From Litchfieldia alkalitelluris (GTDB lineage: Bacteria; Bacillota; Bacilli; Bacillales; Salisediminibacteriaceae), in contig NZ_KZ119600.1 in NCBI RefSeq assembly GCF_002153425.1, forward strand, positions 905,714 to 969,713: a DNA stretch of 64,000 bases. Reading direction: 5' to 3'. Under the pieces are notes generated by a model, which saw only the letters and a list, made by a program, of their open reading frames with translations, had not been told where the DNA came from and ran no database searches. Below are positions 33,329 to 43,401 of the stretch, in pieces (position 1 is the first letter of the stretch; each line of letters begins with the position of its first letter). Position numbers and translations under genes: made by a program.

Positions 33329-34630
33329 ATGTCGAAAATCACATTTATGGGTGCAGGAAGTACGGTTTTTGCAAAAAATGTGTTGGGGGACTGCATGCTA
33401 GTTCCAGCTTTAGAAGGCTTTGAGTTTGCTCTCTATGATATTGATGAGGAACGATTAAGAGATTCTGAAAATATGTTATTGAATTTAGCAGAGAGCATGG
33501 AAAAAAAGGTGACGATTAAGGCTTATATGAATAGGAAAGATGCCTTGCGTGGTGCAAAATATGTCTTTAACGCCATTCAAGTAGGTGGCTACAAGCCTAG
33601 TACGGTCATAGATTTTGAGATTCCGAAGAAGTATGGGCTTCGTCAAACGATTGCCGATACGATTGGGATAGGTGGGATATTTCGAAACCTTCGTACCATT
33701 CCTGTCATGCAGGAATTTGCAAAGGACATGGAAGAGGTTTGTCCAGATGCCTTGTTTCTAAACTACACGAATCCTATGGCTGTTTTAACAGGAATAATGA
33801 ATCGCTTTACTTCCATCAAGACGGTCGGCTTATGCCACAGTGTCCAAATATGTACCGAGCATTTATTTGAAGCATTGGACATGGATCGAACGGGTGTGAA
33901 GGAAAAAATTGCAGGTATTAACCATATGGCTTGGCTACTTGAAGTATCAAAGGACGGCAAGGACCTTTATCCAGAGATTAAGCGCCGGGCGAAGGAAAAG
34001 CAGAAGGGGAAGCACTATGACATGGTGCGGTATGAGTTAATGGATAAGTTCGGCTATTATGTGACGGAATCGTCGGAGCATAATGCGGAATACCACCCTT
34101 ATTTTATAAAAAAGAATTATCCTGAGCTCATTGAAAGGTTTAATATTCCTCTAGATGAGTACCCACGCCGATGTGAAGCACAGATTGAGGGCTGGGAAAA
34201 CATGCGGAATGACCTTGTAAATAACAAGTCGCTGACTCATGTACGATCAAATGAATACGGTTCCAAAATCATTGAAGCTATTGAAACAAACAATCCATTT
34301 AAGTTTGGTGGGAATGTCTTAAACACAGGTAGACTAATCAGTAACTTGCCGGAAAAAGCTTGTGTGGAGGTTCCGTGTGTCGCAGATCGCAGTGGAATTT
34401 CTCCGACTTATATTGGAGACTTGCCAGAGCAGCTTGCGGCGTTAAATCGTACCAACATTAACACGCAACTATTAACGATTGAAGCTGCGATGACTAAAAA
34501 GAAAGAGCATATTTATCAAGCAGCGCTTCTTGATCCTCATACGGCGGCGGAATTGTCGATCGACGATATTATTGCCCTTTGCGATGATCTGATTGAAGCA
34601 CATGGAGACTGGCTGCCGAGCTTTATCTAG
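33329..34630 (+). CDS. melA: GH4 alpha-galactosidase
   Basis: The 433-residue protein has a GGAGGGAA ribosome site. It is a family GH4 enzyme: N-terminal NAD-binding GAGSTVFAKNVLGD, the NYTNPMA motif, metal-binding GLCHSVQ and AGINHMAWLL, and length as in B. subtilis MelA. GH4 enzymes hydrolyse alpha-galactosides by an NAD- and Mn-dependent redox mechanism inside the cell. There is no signal peptide, so the substrate must be imported; no transporter is in this cluster. It is probably controlled by the divergent AraC regulator. Confidence 0.9.
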   Translation: MSKITFMGAGSTVFAKNVLGDCMLVPALEGFEFALYDIDEERLRDSENMLLNLAESMEKKVTIKAYMNRKDALRGAKYVFNAIQVGGYKPSTVIDFEIPKKYGLRQTIADTIGIGGIFRNLRTIPVMQEFAKDMEEVCPDALFLNYTNPMAVLTGIMNRFTSIKTVGLCHSVQICTEHLFEALDMDRTGVKEKIAGINHMAWLLEVSKDGKDLYPEIKRRAKEKQKGKHYDMVRYELMDKFGYYVTESSEHNAEYHPYFIKKNYPELIERFNIPLDEYPRRCEAQIEGWENMRNDLVNNKSLTHVRSNEYGSKIIEAIETNNPFKFGGNVLNTGRLISNLPEKACVEVPCVADRSGISPTYIGDLPEQLAALNRTNINTQLLTIEAAMTKKKEHIYQAALLDPHTAAELSIDDIIALCDDLIEAHGDWLPSFI

Positions 34631-35048
34631 TAGTAACTACAGGTGCATAATGACGCTATTGTAAAATGAAAATTTTGTTTTATCTATCCGTTCAAGAACA
34701 AACCATAATTAAGGTGAGTTGATGAGAACGGAGCAAGCGAAGCAACTGTCTCTTCCTCTACGAGCATATGCTCCGTAGCGTATCCGTCGAGACAACTCGA
34801 AGCATTAGCGATGAAGTAACGCTCGTTCCGGTGGGATTATAGGCAGGGGTGAGACCCCGCAGATGCAAAGCATCGAGGAGGCTCACCAGCCGCCCACGGC
34901 AAAGAAGACACTGCGAAGAATGAGCAGATGTCGCACTTGTACCTTGCGTGAAAGCGAGTTTGCGCAGATCTCATCACCTCTATATTAGGACATTCATAAT
35001 TTTTAATATTCTAGAAAACAACCAATAAATAAAAAGGATGTGCGCAAT
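34631..35048. repeat. Bacillaceae-type intergenic repeat, reverse orientation
   Basis: The core 34840-34930 is the reverse complement of 36565-36640 with many differences; the shared segment is GCGGCTGGTGAGCCTCCTCG and the following GCTTTGCGTCTGCGGGGTCT. The repeat lies between the GH4 and GH43 genes, which may therefore not share a transcript. No gene is seen in this gap. The GH43 ribosome site AAGGATG is at its right end. Confidence 0.75.
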
Positions 35049-36476
35049 ATGGTAAATTTAGAAAACGTACAAAAACAAGGAGTTAACCCTTACCTTCCTT
35101 CATGGGAATATATTCCCGATGCAGAGCCTTACGTATTCAATGACAGAGTTTATATTTATGGGTCCCATGATCGTTTTAGCGGGCATGTTTTTTGCCTAAA
35201 TGATTATGTGTGTTGGTCAGCTCCAGTGGATAATCTAGGAGATTGGCGTTATGAGGGTGTTATTTACAAAAAGACTGATGACCCTTTGAATCACGCTGGA
35301 AACATGTGTTTATATGCACCAGATGTGACCGTTGGACCAGATGGTAGATATTATCTGTACTATGTTTTAGATAAGGTGCCTGTTGTATCTGTAGCAGTTT
35401 GTGATACGCCAGCTGGAAAATACGAGTTTTACGGATATGTGCATTATCAAGATGGCACTCGCCTAGGGGAAAGGGAAGGGGATCAGCCGCAATTTGATCC
35501 AGGACTCTTAACGGAAGGGGATAAGACTTACCTCTACACAGGCTTCTGCTCGAAGGGTGATAAATCTAGAAAAGGAGCGATGGCTACGGTGCTTGGACCG
35601 GACATGCTTACTATTCTAGAGGAACCAGTATTTATCGCACCAAGTGAGCCTTATAGTGCTGGTAGTGGCTTTGAAGGGCATGAGTTTTTTGAAGCACCTT
35701 CCATGAGAAAAATTGGAGATACTTATTACTTAGTTTATTCCTCCATTGTGATGCATGAACTTTGCTATGCAACAAGCACGCATCCAACGAAAGGTTTTGA
35801 ATATCAGGGTGTCATTGTAAGTAATAATGATATGCACATTGATACGTATAAGCCTGCTGATAAGCCAATTTATTATGGCGGTAACAATCATGGTAGTATC
35901 GTTGAGATTAAGGGAAAATGGCATATTTTTTACCATAGACATACAAACGGATCGAGTTTTAGCCGACAAGGGTGTATTGAGCCAATTGAAATCTTAGAAG
36001 ATGGCTCCATTCCGCAAGTGGAAATTACTACCTCTGGGCCGAATGGTGGGCCACTTCTTGGACGTGGAGAGTACCCGACTTATATTGCATGTCATCTGTT
36101 TTGTAAAGATGACGCCATGTATTCCGGTGGTTTGTGGATGGACAGTCAGTTCCCTAAGATCACGCAAGACGGAAAAGACGGGGACGAGGAAGTAGGCTAT
36201 ATTTCGAATATGCAAGACTCTGCTACTGCAGGATTTAAGTACTTCGACTGTAAAGGTGTTAAGAAAGTGAAAATTAAGGCTCGTGGATATGCGAAGGGTG
36301 TTTTTGAGGTGAAAACTGCTTGGGATGGAGAAGCACTTGGTGAAATTCCAGTAGACTTCACGAATGTTTGGACAGAATACGAGTCTGACATTGCAATTCC
36401 TGATGGCATCCAGTCCTTGTATTTCACATATAAAGGACAAGGCGGAGCAGGCTTCGCGTCCTTTACGTTAGAATAA
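35049..36476 (+). CDS. GH43 glycosidase with C-terminal beta-sandwich (CBM6-like)
   Basis: The protein has 475 residues from ATG 35049 (AAGGATG upstream; GTG at 35040 overlaps it). Residues 1-310 form a GH43 five-bladed propeller: DAEPYVFNDRVYIYGSHDR with the catalytic base Asp, LYAPDVTVGPDGRYYLYY, and EFFEAPSMRKIGDTYYLVY with the acid Glu. The last ~130 residues (GYISNMQDSATAGFKYFDC, YKGQGGAGFASFTLE) resemble a CBM6-like domain. It has no signal peptide. Likely substrates are arabino- or xylo-oligosaccharides, possibly galactan-derived. Confidence 0.85.
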   Translation: MVNLENVQKQGVNPYLPSWEYIPDAEPYVFNDRVYIYGSHDRFSGHVFCLNDYVCWSAPVDNLGDWRYEGVIYKKTDDPLNHAGNMCLYAPDVTVGPDGRYYLYYVLDKVPVVSVAVCDTPAGKYEFYGYVHYQDGTRLGEREGDQPQFDPGLLTEGDKTYLYTGFCSKGDKSRKGAMATVLGPDMLTILEEPVFIAPSEPYSAGSGFEGHEFFEAPSMRKIGDTYYLVYSSIVMHELCYATSTHPTKGFEYQGVIVSNNDMHIDTYKPADKPIYYGGNNHGSIVEIKGKWHIFYHRHTNGSSFSRQGCIEPIEILEDGSIPQVEITTSGPNGGPLLGRGEYPTYIACHLFCKDDAMYSGGLWMDSQFPKITQDGKDGDEEVGYISNMQDSATAGFKYFDCKGVKKVKIKARGYAKGVFEVKTAWDGEALGEIPVDFTNVWTEYESDIAIPDGIQSLYFTYKGQGGAGFASFTLE

Positions 36477-36712
36477 AGGGCTGTTCAAAAAAGTGCAGTA
36501 CTCATAAAAAGCCGAACTAGAAAGTTATTTGCGTGGGGTAATCGCTCCACAAGTATACTTCGCTTTCCGCGGGCGGCTGGTGAGCCTCCTCGACGCTTTG
36601 CGTCTGCGGGGTCTCCCCCCTGCCTTTTATCCCGCAGGAGTCTTCGTATATTTGCTTCGCTCTAGCTAACTGTTCGGCTTTTTTTACATAATAATTTATA
36701 CTGCACAGCCCC
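36477..36712. repeat. MITE-like element with terminal inverted repeats
   Basis: The ends are AAGGGCTGT (36477 on) and the inverted ACAGCCCCTT (near 36703-36712). Inside them AAAAAGCCGAAC (about 36510) is mirrored by GTTCGGCTTTTTTT (about 36673-36686). The centre is the Bacillaceae repeat GCGGGCGGCTGGTGAGCCTC. The whole element can fold as a long hairpin and its right arm resembles a terminator. Confidence 0.7.
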
Positions 36713-36744
36713 TTATAATCCCTAATTTAAGAAAGGGTGGTTAC

Positions 36745-39060
36745 ATGGAAAGCACGAGCACGAATAAGGTTTTATGGTACGACCAGCCAGCAGTTGACTG
36801 GAATGAAGCTTTGCCGATTGGAAACGGTAGACTTGGTGGCATGATTTTTGGCGACATGGAAGAAGAACGGATTCAGCTAAATGAAGACTCCATTTGGTAT
36901 GGTGGCCCCCGGGACAGAAATAACCCAGATGCATTACAGCAATTACCTAAAATAAGGGAGTTGCTTTCGGAAGGAAGAATCAAAGATGCGGAGGAGCTTG
37001 CTGCCCTAGCGTTAACTGGTGTACCAGAGTCACAGCGCCATTATGAACCCCTTGGAGATTTACGACTCAAGTTTTTTCACAAAGGCGCTATTAAAAAGAA
37101 CTACACTCGTGTATTGGACTTGGAAAAAGGGCTCGTCAATATTCAATATACATACGGTTCGATTGACTATCAGCGTCAAATATTTGCTAGTAATCCAGAT
37201 CAAGCCATTGTCGTTCGATTAACTGCTTCGAAAAAGAAGTCCATTTCCTTACAGATGCATTTGGAACGGAGTCATTCGGCCCATTTTGATAAGATGGAGG
37301 CGATCAGTTCAGATTGCCTGCTGATGGGAGGGGCAACTGGTGGGGAAAACGGAATCGGGTTTCGCTGTACAGTGAAGGCCATAGCGGATAACGGAGCCGT
37401 GTCAACCATCGGTAACAGGCTGATTGTGAAGGACGCAGATGCAGTCACGTTGATCTTGACTGCTGCTACTACTTACCGTTACAGCAATTCTGAAAGCGGT
37501 TGCTTGGATTTATTGAAGGCTGCTTCAGGGAAAACATTTGAGGCATTATTGGAGAGACATGTACAAGATTACCAAACCTTGTTCAACCGGGTTGAGTTAG
37601 GGCTTGAGAGTGATGGGAAAAAACGAGTTTTGCCAACAAATAAACGGTTAGAGCTTATCAAACAGGGAGAAGAGGATCTTGATTTGATGAGTACTTATTT
37701 TCATTTCGGGAGATATTTACTTATTTCATCTAGTCGCCCTCATTCCTTGCCAGCAAATCTTCAAGGGATATGGAACAGTGACATGCTCCCGCCATGGGGC
37801 AGTAAGTATACGATCAACATTAATACGGAAATGAATTATTGGCCTGCAGAAGTCTGCAATTTATCAGAATGCCATCTTCCTTTGTTTGATCATATTGAAA
37901 AAATGATGGTGCCTGGAAGAAGAACAGCAAGGGTGATGTATGGCTGTCGTGGTTTTACGGCGCATCACAATACGGACATTTGGGGTGATACTGCTCCTCA
38001 AGATATCTATATTCCTGCAACGACATGGCCTTTAGGTGCTGCGTGGCTTTGTTTACATTTGTGGGACCATTATGAATATAACCTTGATGCTTCGTTTTTG
38101 AGTAAGTCATACGACATCATGAAAGAAGCGGCTCTATTTTTTGTAGATTATCTCGTTCAAACTCCAAGTGGAGAGCTAATTACTCCCGTTTCCGTTTCAC
38201 CTGAGAACACTTATGTTTTACCGAATGGGGAAAAAGGCTGTTTGTGTGAAGGGCCATCGATGGATAGTCAAATTATCTATGCGCTTTTTTCCAACTGCAT
38301 TGCAGCAAGCGAAATACTAGAAACCGATGATAGTTTTCGTAAAAAATTGGTGGCATTAAGGGAGAAGTTGCCTAAGCCGAAGATCGGGAAGCATGGACAA
38401 ATTCAAGAGTGGTATGAGGATTATGAAGAAGGTGAGCCGGGGCATCGCCATATTTCTCATTTATTTGCCCTTCATCCAGGGAAGCAGATCGCCATGAGGC
38501 AAACGCCTGAACTGGTGAAGGCGGCTAAAACAACCTTGGAAATGCGTTTGAAGCACGGCGGTGGTCATACAGGTTGGAGTCGGGCGTGGATCATCAATAT
38601 GTGGGCGAGGCTAGAGGAAGGGGAATTGGCTTATCAAAATGTGGTAGAGCTGTTGAAATCCTCTACGTTGCCTAATTTATTTGATAATCACCCGCCGTTT
38701 CAAATTGATGGTAATTTCGGAGGAACAGCTGGAATCGCAGAGATGCTTATGCAAAGTCACACGGGAGAGGTTCATTTACTTCCTGCCTTGCCTCTTGCCT
38801 GGAAAGACGGACATGTATCAGGCTTACGAGCAAGAGGCGGATTCGAGCTAGATATGACTTGGAAAGATGGTCAACTGTCTCAGTTTACTGTGAGTTCCCA
38901 TCATGGTGGTGTCTGCAAGCTGAGGTTAAATCAAGATACTGACACCTTGTTGAAAAAATACAGTGATCAGCTTCGTCAAGAAGAAGGAGATGTATTGGTT
39001 TTTCAAACGAAACAAGGAGAGACCTATACTTTTGAATTTGATGAGGAAGTTCTTCCGTAG
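36745..39060 (+). CDS. GH95 alpha-L-fucosidase (or alpha-L-galactosidase)
   Basis: The 771-residue protein has AGAAAGGGTGG before ATG 36745. Full GH95 architecture is visible: N-terminal beta domain ([38 protein letters not shown]), linker, then the (alpha/alpha)6 barrel with [47 protein letters not shown] and [19 protein letters not shown]95 enzymes invert alpha-1,2-fucosyl or alpha-L-galactosyl linkages in plant xyloglucan, pectin or animal glycans. With no signal peptide it works in the cytoplasm, with the GH4 and GH43 enzymes. Confidence 0.92.
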   Translation: MESTSTNKVLWYDQPAVDWNEALPIGNGRLGGMIFGDMEEERIQLNEDSIWYGGPRDRNNPDALQQLPKIRELLSEGRIKDAEELAALALTGVPESQRHYEPLGDLRLKFFHKGAIKKNYTRVLDLEKGLVNIQYTYGSIDYQRQIFASNPDQAIVVRLTASKKKSISLQMHLERSHSAHFDKMEAISSDCLLMGGATGGENGIGFRCTVKAIADNGAVSTIGNRLIVKDADAVTLILTAATTYRYSNSESGCLDLLKAASGKTFEALLERHVQDYQTLFNRVELGLESDGKKRVLPTNKRLELIKQGEEDLDLMSTYFHFGRYLLISSSRPHSLPANLQGIWNSDMLPPWGSKYTININTEMNYWPAEVCNLSECHLPLFDHIEKMMVPGRRTARVMYGCRGFTAHHNTDIWGDTAPQDIYIPATTWPLGAAWLCLHLWDHYEYNLDASFLSKSYDIMKEAALFFVDYLVQTPSGELITPVSVSPENTYVLPNGEKGCLCEGPSMDSQIIYALFSNCIAASEILETDDSFRKKLVALREKLPKPKIGKHGQIQEWYEDYEEGEPGHRHISHLFALHPGKQIAMRQTPELVKAAKTTLEMRLKHGGGHTGWSRAWIINMWARLEEGELAYQNVVELLKSSTLPNLFDNHPPFQIDGNFGGTAGIAEMLMQSHTGEVHLLPALPLAWKDGHVSGLRARGGFELDMTWKDGQLSQFTVSSHHGGVCKLRLNQDTDTLLKKYSDQLRQEEGDVLVFQTKQGETYTFEFDEEVLP

Positions 39061-39136
39061 TTTGTTCCTACAAAACCAATATTCAAGATAACCTTAGGAA
39101 AAAAGTGAAGGTTACGAGATGAGAGGAGAGATTGAA

Positions 39137-40306
39137 ATGAAAGAGTTGTCCAAACAGTTATCACCACTACTTAAGAGCTTTGTAGAGAAGGGACCAACTG
39201 GTTGTGCGTTGTCCGTTTCACATAATGGCAGAAATGTTTTTAAAGAGTATGTTGGGTTTGCAGATGTGGAGAAGGGAAAGGAAATCACTGAAGATACAAT
39301 CTACCGGATTTTTTCCATGACAAAGGTTGTAACCTGTACAGCCGCCCTCATGCTATATGAGCGGGGATTGTTTCTACTAAATGATCCAATCGAAACTTAC
39401 TTGCCTGAATTTAGTGAACCAAAGTTTTTTCAGAAAAACGATAGTGGAGAAGCTACCATCGTATCTGCAACGAGGTCCATTCAAGTCAAGGATCTGTTTA
39501 CAATGACATCAGGATTGACTTACGAAGGCGATGGCGACCCAACTGAACGGGAAGTGAAGAAGGTAAGGGAAGCATTTAAGAAAAAGCAGGAACAAGGGGA
39601 GAAAGTAACGGTTCGAGATCTTACAAAAGCCGTTGCTTCGATCCCGTTAGCATTTGATCCTGGGACGCAATGGCGTTATGGACTAAGTCATGATGTGCTA
39701 GGGAGCTTGGTTGAAGTTATTTCAGGCAAAACTTTAGGCGAATTCTTTGAGGAAGAAATATTTACTCCTTTAGGAATGAACGACACGTTTTTTCAACTCC
39801 CAGAGGACAAAAAACACCGTTTCGCCCAAATGTACCTGAAGAACGATGCTGGCAATTTGGATCCTTGGGGAGTGTTGGACAGTCATTATGCCCCTGATGC
39901 AGCATTCGAGAGTGGCGGAGCAGGATTGTTGTCTACCATCAATGACTACAGTCGCTTTGCAGAGCTGCTTGCCAATGGAGGGGAGCTTGATGGGGTAAGA
40001 CTTCTGGGCAAAAAAACGGTGGAATTAATGACAACTAATCATTTGAGTCCCGATGTGTTAGCTCATTATAACTGGCCTTATCTCGCTGGATACGGCTACG
40101 GATTAGGCGTCCGAACTATGATGGATCCAGTAGCAGGTGGAATAAACGGCTCCATTGGAGAATTCGGTTGGTCTGGTCTGGCTGGAACGTGGGTAATGAT
40201 TGATCCGAAAGAAAAATTGTCGGCAGTCTATATGCAGCAGCTCCTGCCAAACTTGGAGGAGTATCACCAGCCAAGACTCCGAAATGTGATATATGGAGCG
40301 ATTTAG
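39137..40306 (+). CDS. Serine beta-lactamase-like hydrolase (class C/EstB type)
   Basis: The protein has 389 residues from ATG 39137 (GAGAGGAGAG upstream). Catalytic Ser60-Met-Thr-Lys63 (RIFSMTKVVT) and a Tyr in WRYGLSHDVLG form the SxxK/YxN-type site, and GEFGWSGLAGTW is the third motif. There is no signal peptide, so it is more likely an esterase or transesterase than a beta-lactamase. It follows the GH95 gene by 76 bases and could deacylate oligosaccharides (inference). Confidence 0.85.
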   Translation: MKELSKQLSPLLKSFVEKGPTGCALSVSHNGRNVFKEYVGFADVEKGKEITEDTIYRIFSMTKVVTCTAALMLYERGLFLLNDPIETYLPEFSEPKFFQKNDSGEATIVSATRSIQVKDLFTMTSGLTYEGDGDPTEREVKKVREAFKKKQEQGEKVTVRDLTKAVASIPLAFDPGTQWRYGLSHDVLGSLVEVISGKTLGEFFEEEIFTPLGMNDTFFQLPEDKKHRFAQMYLKNDAGNLDPWGVLDSHYAPDAAFESGGAGLLSTINDYSRFAELLANGGELDGVRLLGKKTVELMTTNHLSPDVLAHYNWPYLAGYGYGLGVRTMMDPVAGGINGSIGEFGWSGLAGTWVMIDPKEKLSAVYMQQLLPNLEEYHQPRLRNVIYGAI

Positions 40307-40460
40307 CGGGACCAGGAAGAGCGGGACGGAGACGGGACGGAGGGACAGGTTCAGTGTCCCATATTTTAGTGAAGTTGGGAACTGCGAGGAGCTTAAGAGC
40401 TTCTGAGTTTCTTAGATTCCTAAACTTTTGAGATTTGTAGAAAGTGCTCACAATGTAAAT

Positions 40461-40505
40461 AGAGTAGACAAGAAGATTTGTATTCTTGTATACTCTGCTT
40501 TTTTA
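40461..40505 (+). terminator. Terminator of the glycosidase cluster
   Basis: AGAGTAGACAAGAA pairs with TTCTTGTATACTCT (one mismatch), then GCTTTTTT. It lies 155 bases after the serine hydrolase gene. Confidence 0.8.
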
Positions 40506-40550
40506 TGGTGTGGTGGGACTAAGTACTCGGCGGCGCTACTGTCCCTTGTT

Positions 40551-41860
40551 TAATTGCCCGAACGCGTGCTGAGTTGCAGGTAAAGGTATAATAAATCGAG
40601 TTTAAATGCCCGAACGCGTGCTGAGTTGCAGGTAAAGGTAAAATAAATCGAGTTTAAATGCCCGAAGAAGAGCTGAGTTGCGGGTAAAGGTAAAATAAAC
40701 CGAGTTTAATTGCCCGAACGCGTGCCGAGATACAGGTAAAGGTAAAATAAATCGAGTTTAAATGCCCGAAGAAGAGCTGAGTTGCGGGTAAAGGTAAAAT
40801 AAACCGAGTTTAATTGCCCGAACGCGTGCCGAGTTACAAGTAAAGGTAAAACAAATCGAGTTTAATTGCCCGAAGGAGAGAAGGGGTGATTGTAAAGGTA
40901 AAATAAACCGAGTTTAATTGCCCGAACGAGAGCTGAGGTGCTGGTAAAGGTAAAATAAATCGAGTTTAAATGCCCGAAGAAGAGCTGAGTAGCAGGTAAA
41001 GGTAAAATAAACCGAGTTTAATTGCCCGAAGGATAGCCGGGATACAGGTAAAGGTAAAATAAATCGAGTTTAAATGCCCGAAGAAGAGCTGAGTTGCGGG
41101 TAAAGGTAAAATAAACCGAGTTTAATTGCCCGAACGCGTGCCGAGTTACAAGTAAAGGTAAAACAAATCGAGTTTAATTGCCCGAAGGAGAGAAGGGGTG
41201 ATTGTAAAGGTAAAATAAACCGAGTTTAATTGCCCGAACGAGAGCTGAGGTGCTGGTAAAGGTAAAATAAATCGAGTTTAAATGCCCGAAGAAGAGCTGA
41301 GTAGCAGGTAAAGGTAAAATAAACCGAGTTTAATTGCCCGAAGGATAGCCGGGATACAGGTAAAGGTAAAATAAATCGAGTTTAAATGCCCGAAGAAGAG
41401 CTGAGTTGCGGGTAAAGGTAAAATAAACCGAGTTTAATTGCCCGAACGCGTGCCGAGTTACAAGTAAAGGTAAAACAAATCGAGTTTAAATGCCCGAAGA
41501 AGAGCTGAGTAGCAGGTAAAGGTAAAATAAACCGGGTTTAATTGCCCGAAGGAGGGCTGAGTTGCGGGTAAAGGTAAAATAAACCGAGTTTAATTGCCCG
41601 AAGAAGAGCTGAGTAGCAGGTAAAGGTAAAATAAACCGGGTTTAATTGCCCGAAGGAGGGCTGAGTTGCGGGTAAAGGTAAAATAAACCGAGTTTAATTG
41701 CCCGAAGAAGAGCTGAGTAGCAGGTAAAGGTAAAATAAACCGGGTTTAATTGCCCGAAGGAGGGCTGAGTTGCGGGTAAAGGTAAAATAAATCGAGTTTA
41801 ATTTCCCCAACGAGCGCTGAGTCCATAGTAAAGGTAAAATAAACTTTTCCCGAACCCATG
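40551..41860. repeat. 52-bp tandem array, 25 units, non-coding
   Basis: GCCCG recurs every 52 bases from 40556 to 41752, with a decayed last unit at 41804. Each unit has a nearly constant part (TAAAGGTAAAATAAA, then YCGAGTTTAA, then TGCCCGAA) and a variable stretch of about 20 bases in about nine versions. Units 6-11 (40816-41127) are repeated as units 12-17 (41128-41439), a 312-bp higher-order duplication. Units 19-24 are three copies of a 104-bp dimer. The period is not a multiple of three and no frame stays open. The array separates the sugar cluster from the next small genes. Confidence 0.95.
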
Positions 41861-42032
41861 ATGTTATACTTCTTCAACAAGCACCCAACAGTCAAGAGAG
41901 TGATATTTTAAGTTTCGAAGAAGAAGCTCTATTTGCCACCTACAACTTGGAAAATGATGTTAAAATAAGGGTGTGTTTTCTAGAAAAGTTTTAGCTTATG
42001 AAACTATTGGTATTAGTGGAGGCGATAGTTAT

Positions 42033-42245
42033 ATGAAATTTATATATTTTAATGATACAGGACGAAAAGTGAACGTACATCCAGCTACTTTTTCCCATGG
42101 TTGCAAGGGCTTGAGTGATCCTATCAAACCACTAGAACAAAGAGTCTTTGAATTACCTGAAGGTACATTTCCATGGGTGAAGATGTGGGATTATGGTGAA
42201 ATCGGTTTAAGTATATTAGTGTCGCCTATGGTAGAAGCTGAATAA
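42033..42245 (+). CDS. Small hypothetical protein
   Basis: The protein has 70 residues from ATG 42033 (GGAGGCGAT 8 bases upstream); a farther GTG lacks a site. It starts MKFIYFNDTGRKVNVHPATF and continues with LPEGTFPWVKMWDYGEIGLS, a compact beta-rich protein seen in Bacillus without known function. No membrane segment. It is 82 bases before the DUF1801 gene. Confidence 0.7.
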   Translation: MKFIYFNDTGRKVNVHPATFSHGCKGLSDPIKPLEQRVFELPEGTFPWVKMWDYGEIGLSILVSPMVEAE

Positions 42246-42327
42246 AGCGTGTACGCCTTTTGGCACAAACGGATACCGCCGATAATGATCAATGTGATAG
42301 AAACCATATGAAGAGGAGTGAAAATAG

Positions 42328-42765
42328 ATGTCTGATATAGAACGATACATCAATAATTTGGATAATAAATGGAAAGACTCATTCATTCAACTTAAACAGG
42401 TAATTGATGAAAATATTCCAAAAGGTTTTGAGGCTGAAATGCAATATGGAATGCCATCTTATGTGGTTCCATTGTCGACTTATCCAGATGGCTATCATTG
42501 TAAAAAGGATACACCTTTACCGTTTATAAGTATTGCGGCACAGAAAAAACATATAGCTGTTTATCATATGGGTGTTTATGCCGATCAAGAATTATATCAA
42601 TGGTTTACAGAAGAATACCCGAATCATGTGGATACTAAATTAAATATGGGAAAAAGCTGTATTCGATTTACAAACCCGAAGAAAATTCCCTATCAACTTA
42701 TAGGAGAACTTGTTTCTAAAATGACAGTAAAAGACTGGATAGGAAAATATGAAAAAGTGAAATAA
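42328..42765 (+). CDS. DUF1801 (YdhG-like) protein
   Basis: The 145-residue protein has AAGAGGAGTG before ATG 42328. EAEMQYGMPSYVVP, PLPFISIAAQKKHIAVYHMG and GKSCIRFTNPKKIPYQLIGE are the conserved blocks of DUF1801/YdhG, small soluble proteins with a barrel-like fold and unknown role, often called iron-chaperone-like without proof. Length is normal. A terminator follows. Confidence 0.88.
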   Translation: MSDIERYINNLDNKWKDSFIQLKQVIDENIPKGFEAEMQYGMPSYVVPLSTYPDGYHCKKDTPLPFISIAAQKKHIAVYHMGVYADQELYQWFTEEYPNHVDTKLNMGKSCIRFTNPKKIPYQLIGELVSKMTVKDWIGKYEKVK

Positions 42766-42788
42766 ATAAAAAACTGTTGGTGAAAGAC

Positions 42789-42820
42789 TCGAGTTGCTAT
42801 GATGTTGCAGCTCTTTTCTA
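42789..42820 (+). terminator. Terminator after DUF1801 gene
   Basis: GAGTTGC (42791-42797) pairs with GCAGCTC (42807-42813, one G-U), then TTTTCTA. Confidence 0.7.
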
Positions 42821-42893
42821 TATTTATAAATGGGCGTAAAGTTGAAAAGAGCAATTCCACTAACATAAACTATATAATTTCATTAAATTATAC

Positions 42894-42969
42894 ATCAACT
42901 TTTTTTGATTTAATGCTTGCTTTTTGAAATGAATGTGATTACAATGACGATAGATCAAATATTTTTGAT
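42894..42969 (+). promoter_or_regulatory. arsR promoter flanked by two ArsR-type operators
   Basis: A sigma-A promoter TTGCTT (42917-42922), 17 bases, TACAAT (42940-42945) lies between two 16-bp inverted repeats: ATCAACTTTTTTTGAT (42894-42909) and ATCAAATATTTTTGAT (42954-42969). The second overlaps the expected start site, so bound ArsR would block transcription until arsenite is present. Confidence 0.75.
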
Positions 42970-42990
42970 GTTGTGGAGAGGTGAGAAAAA

Positions 42991-43308
42991 ATGAAACTAA
43001 ACATCCCCCTTAATGAAAAAGGACACGATTTTTCATATTATGAGAAGCTATTTAAAGCTTTGGCTGATAAGAAGAGATTACAACTCATATCTATTTTATG
43101 TGAAAAGGGATCTACATGCGTTTGTGACCTTACTGAGCTTCTTGATCTTCCGCAATCGAAATTATCTTATCATTTAAAGATCTTGTTGGATACAAATATA
43201 ATTACCCGTGAGAAAAAAGGAACGTGGAATTATTATAGCGTTAATTCTGATGTGATGAATCATCTACTATCAGAAGAGCTTTGCTGCGTTTTTCGCCCGG
43301 CTAAGTAA
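42991..43308 (+). CDS. arsR: ArsR-family arsenic-responsive repressor
   Basis: The 105-residue winged-helix protein has GGAGAGGTGAG before ATG 42991. KALADKKRLQLISILCEKG, then CVCDLTELLDLPQSKLSYHL shows the ArsR metal-binding CVCDL (Cys43, Cys45) on the recognition helix; Cys98-Cys99 near the end could add ligands. It would release DNA on binding As(III) or Sb(III) species. It is followed after 93 bases by a permease with another operator between them. Confidence 0.9.
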   Translation: MKLNIPLNEKGHDFSYYEKLFKALADKKRLQLISILCEKGSTCVCDLTELLDLPQSKLSYHLKILLDTNIITREKKGTWNYYSVNSDVMNHLLSEELCCVFRPAK

Positions 43309-43341
43309 TACGAAAAGCTGGGAATTCTTTTTATTACATAT

Positions 43342-43357
43342 ATCAAATTTTCTTGAT
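43342..43357 (+). promoter_or_regulatory. Third ArsR-type operator, upstream of arsP
   Basis: ATCAAATTTTCTTGAT has the same half sites and spacing as the two boxes before arsR. It suggests a separate, co-repressed promoter for the permease or a roadblock. Confidence 0.65.
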
Positions 43358-43401
43358 TTAATAAAAATTCGCAAATGATAATGACAAGGGGGAGAGTATG
43401 T

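Noticed and set aside
35994-36440. 148-codon minus-strand frame inside the GH43 gene
   Set aside because: It is antisense to a well-supported glycosidase and has no ribosome site.
40551-41860. CRISPR array
   Set aside because: Variable segments are related and recur in blocks, the period is exactly 52 throughout, no cas genes are near, and units are tandem satellites with a higher-order pattern.
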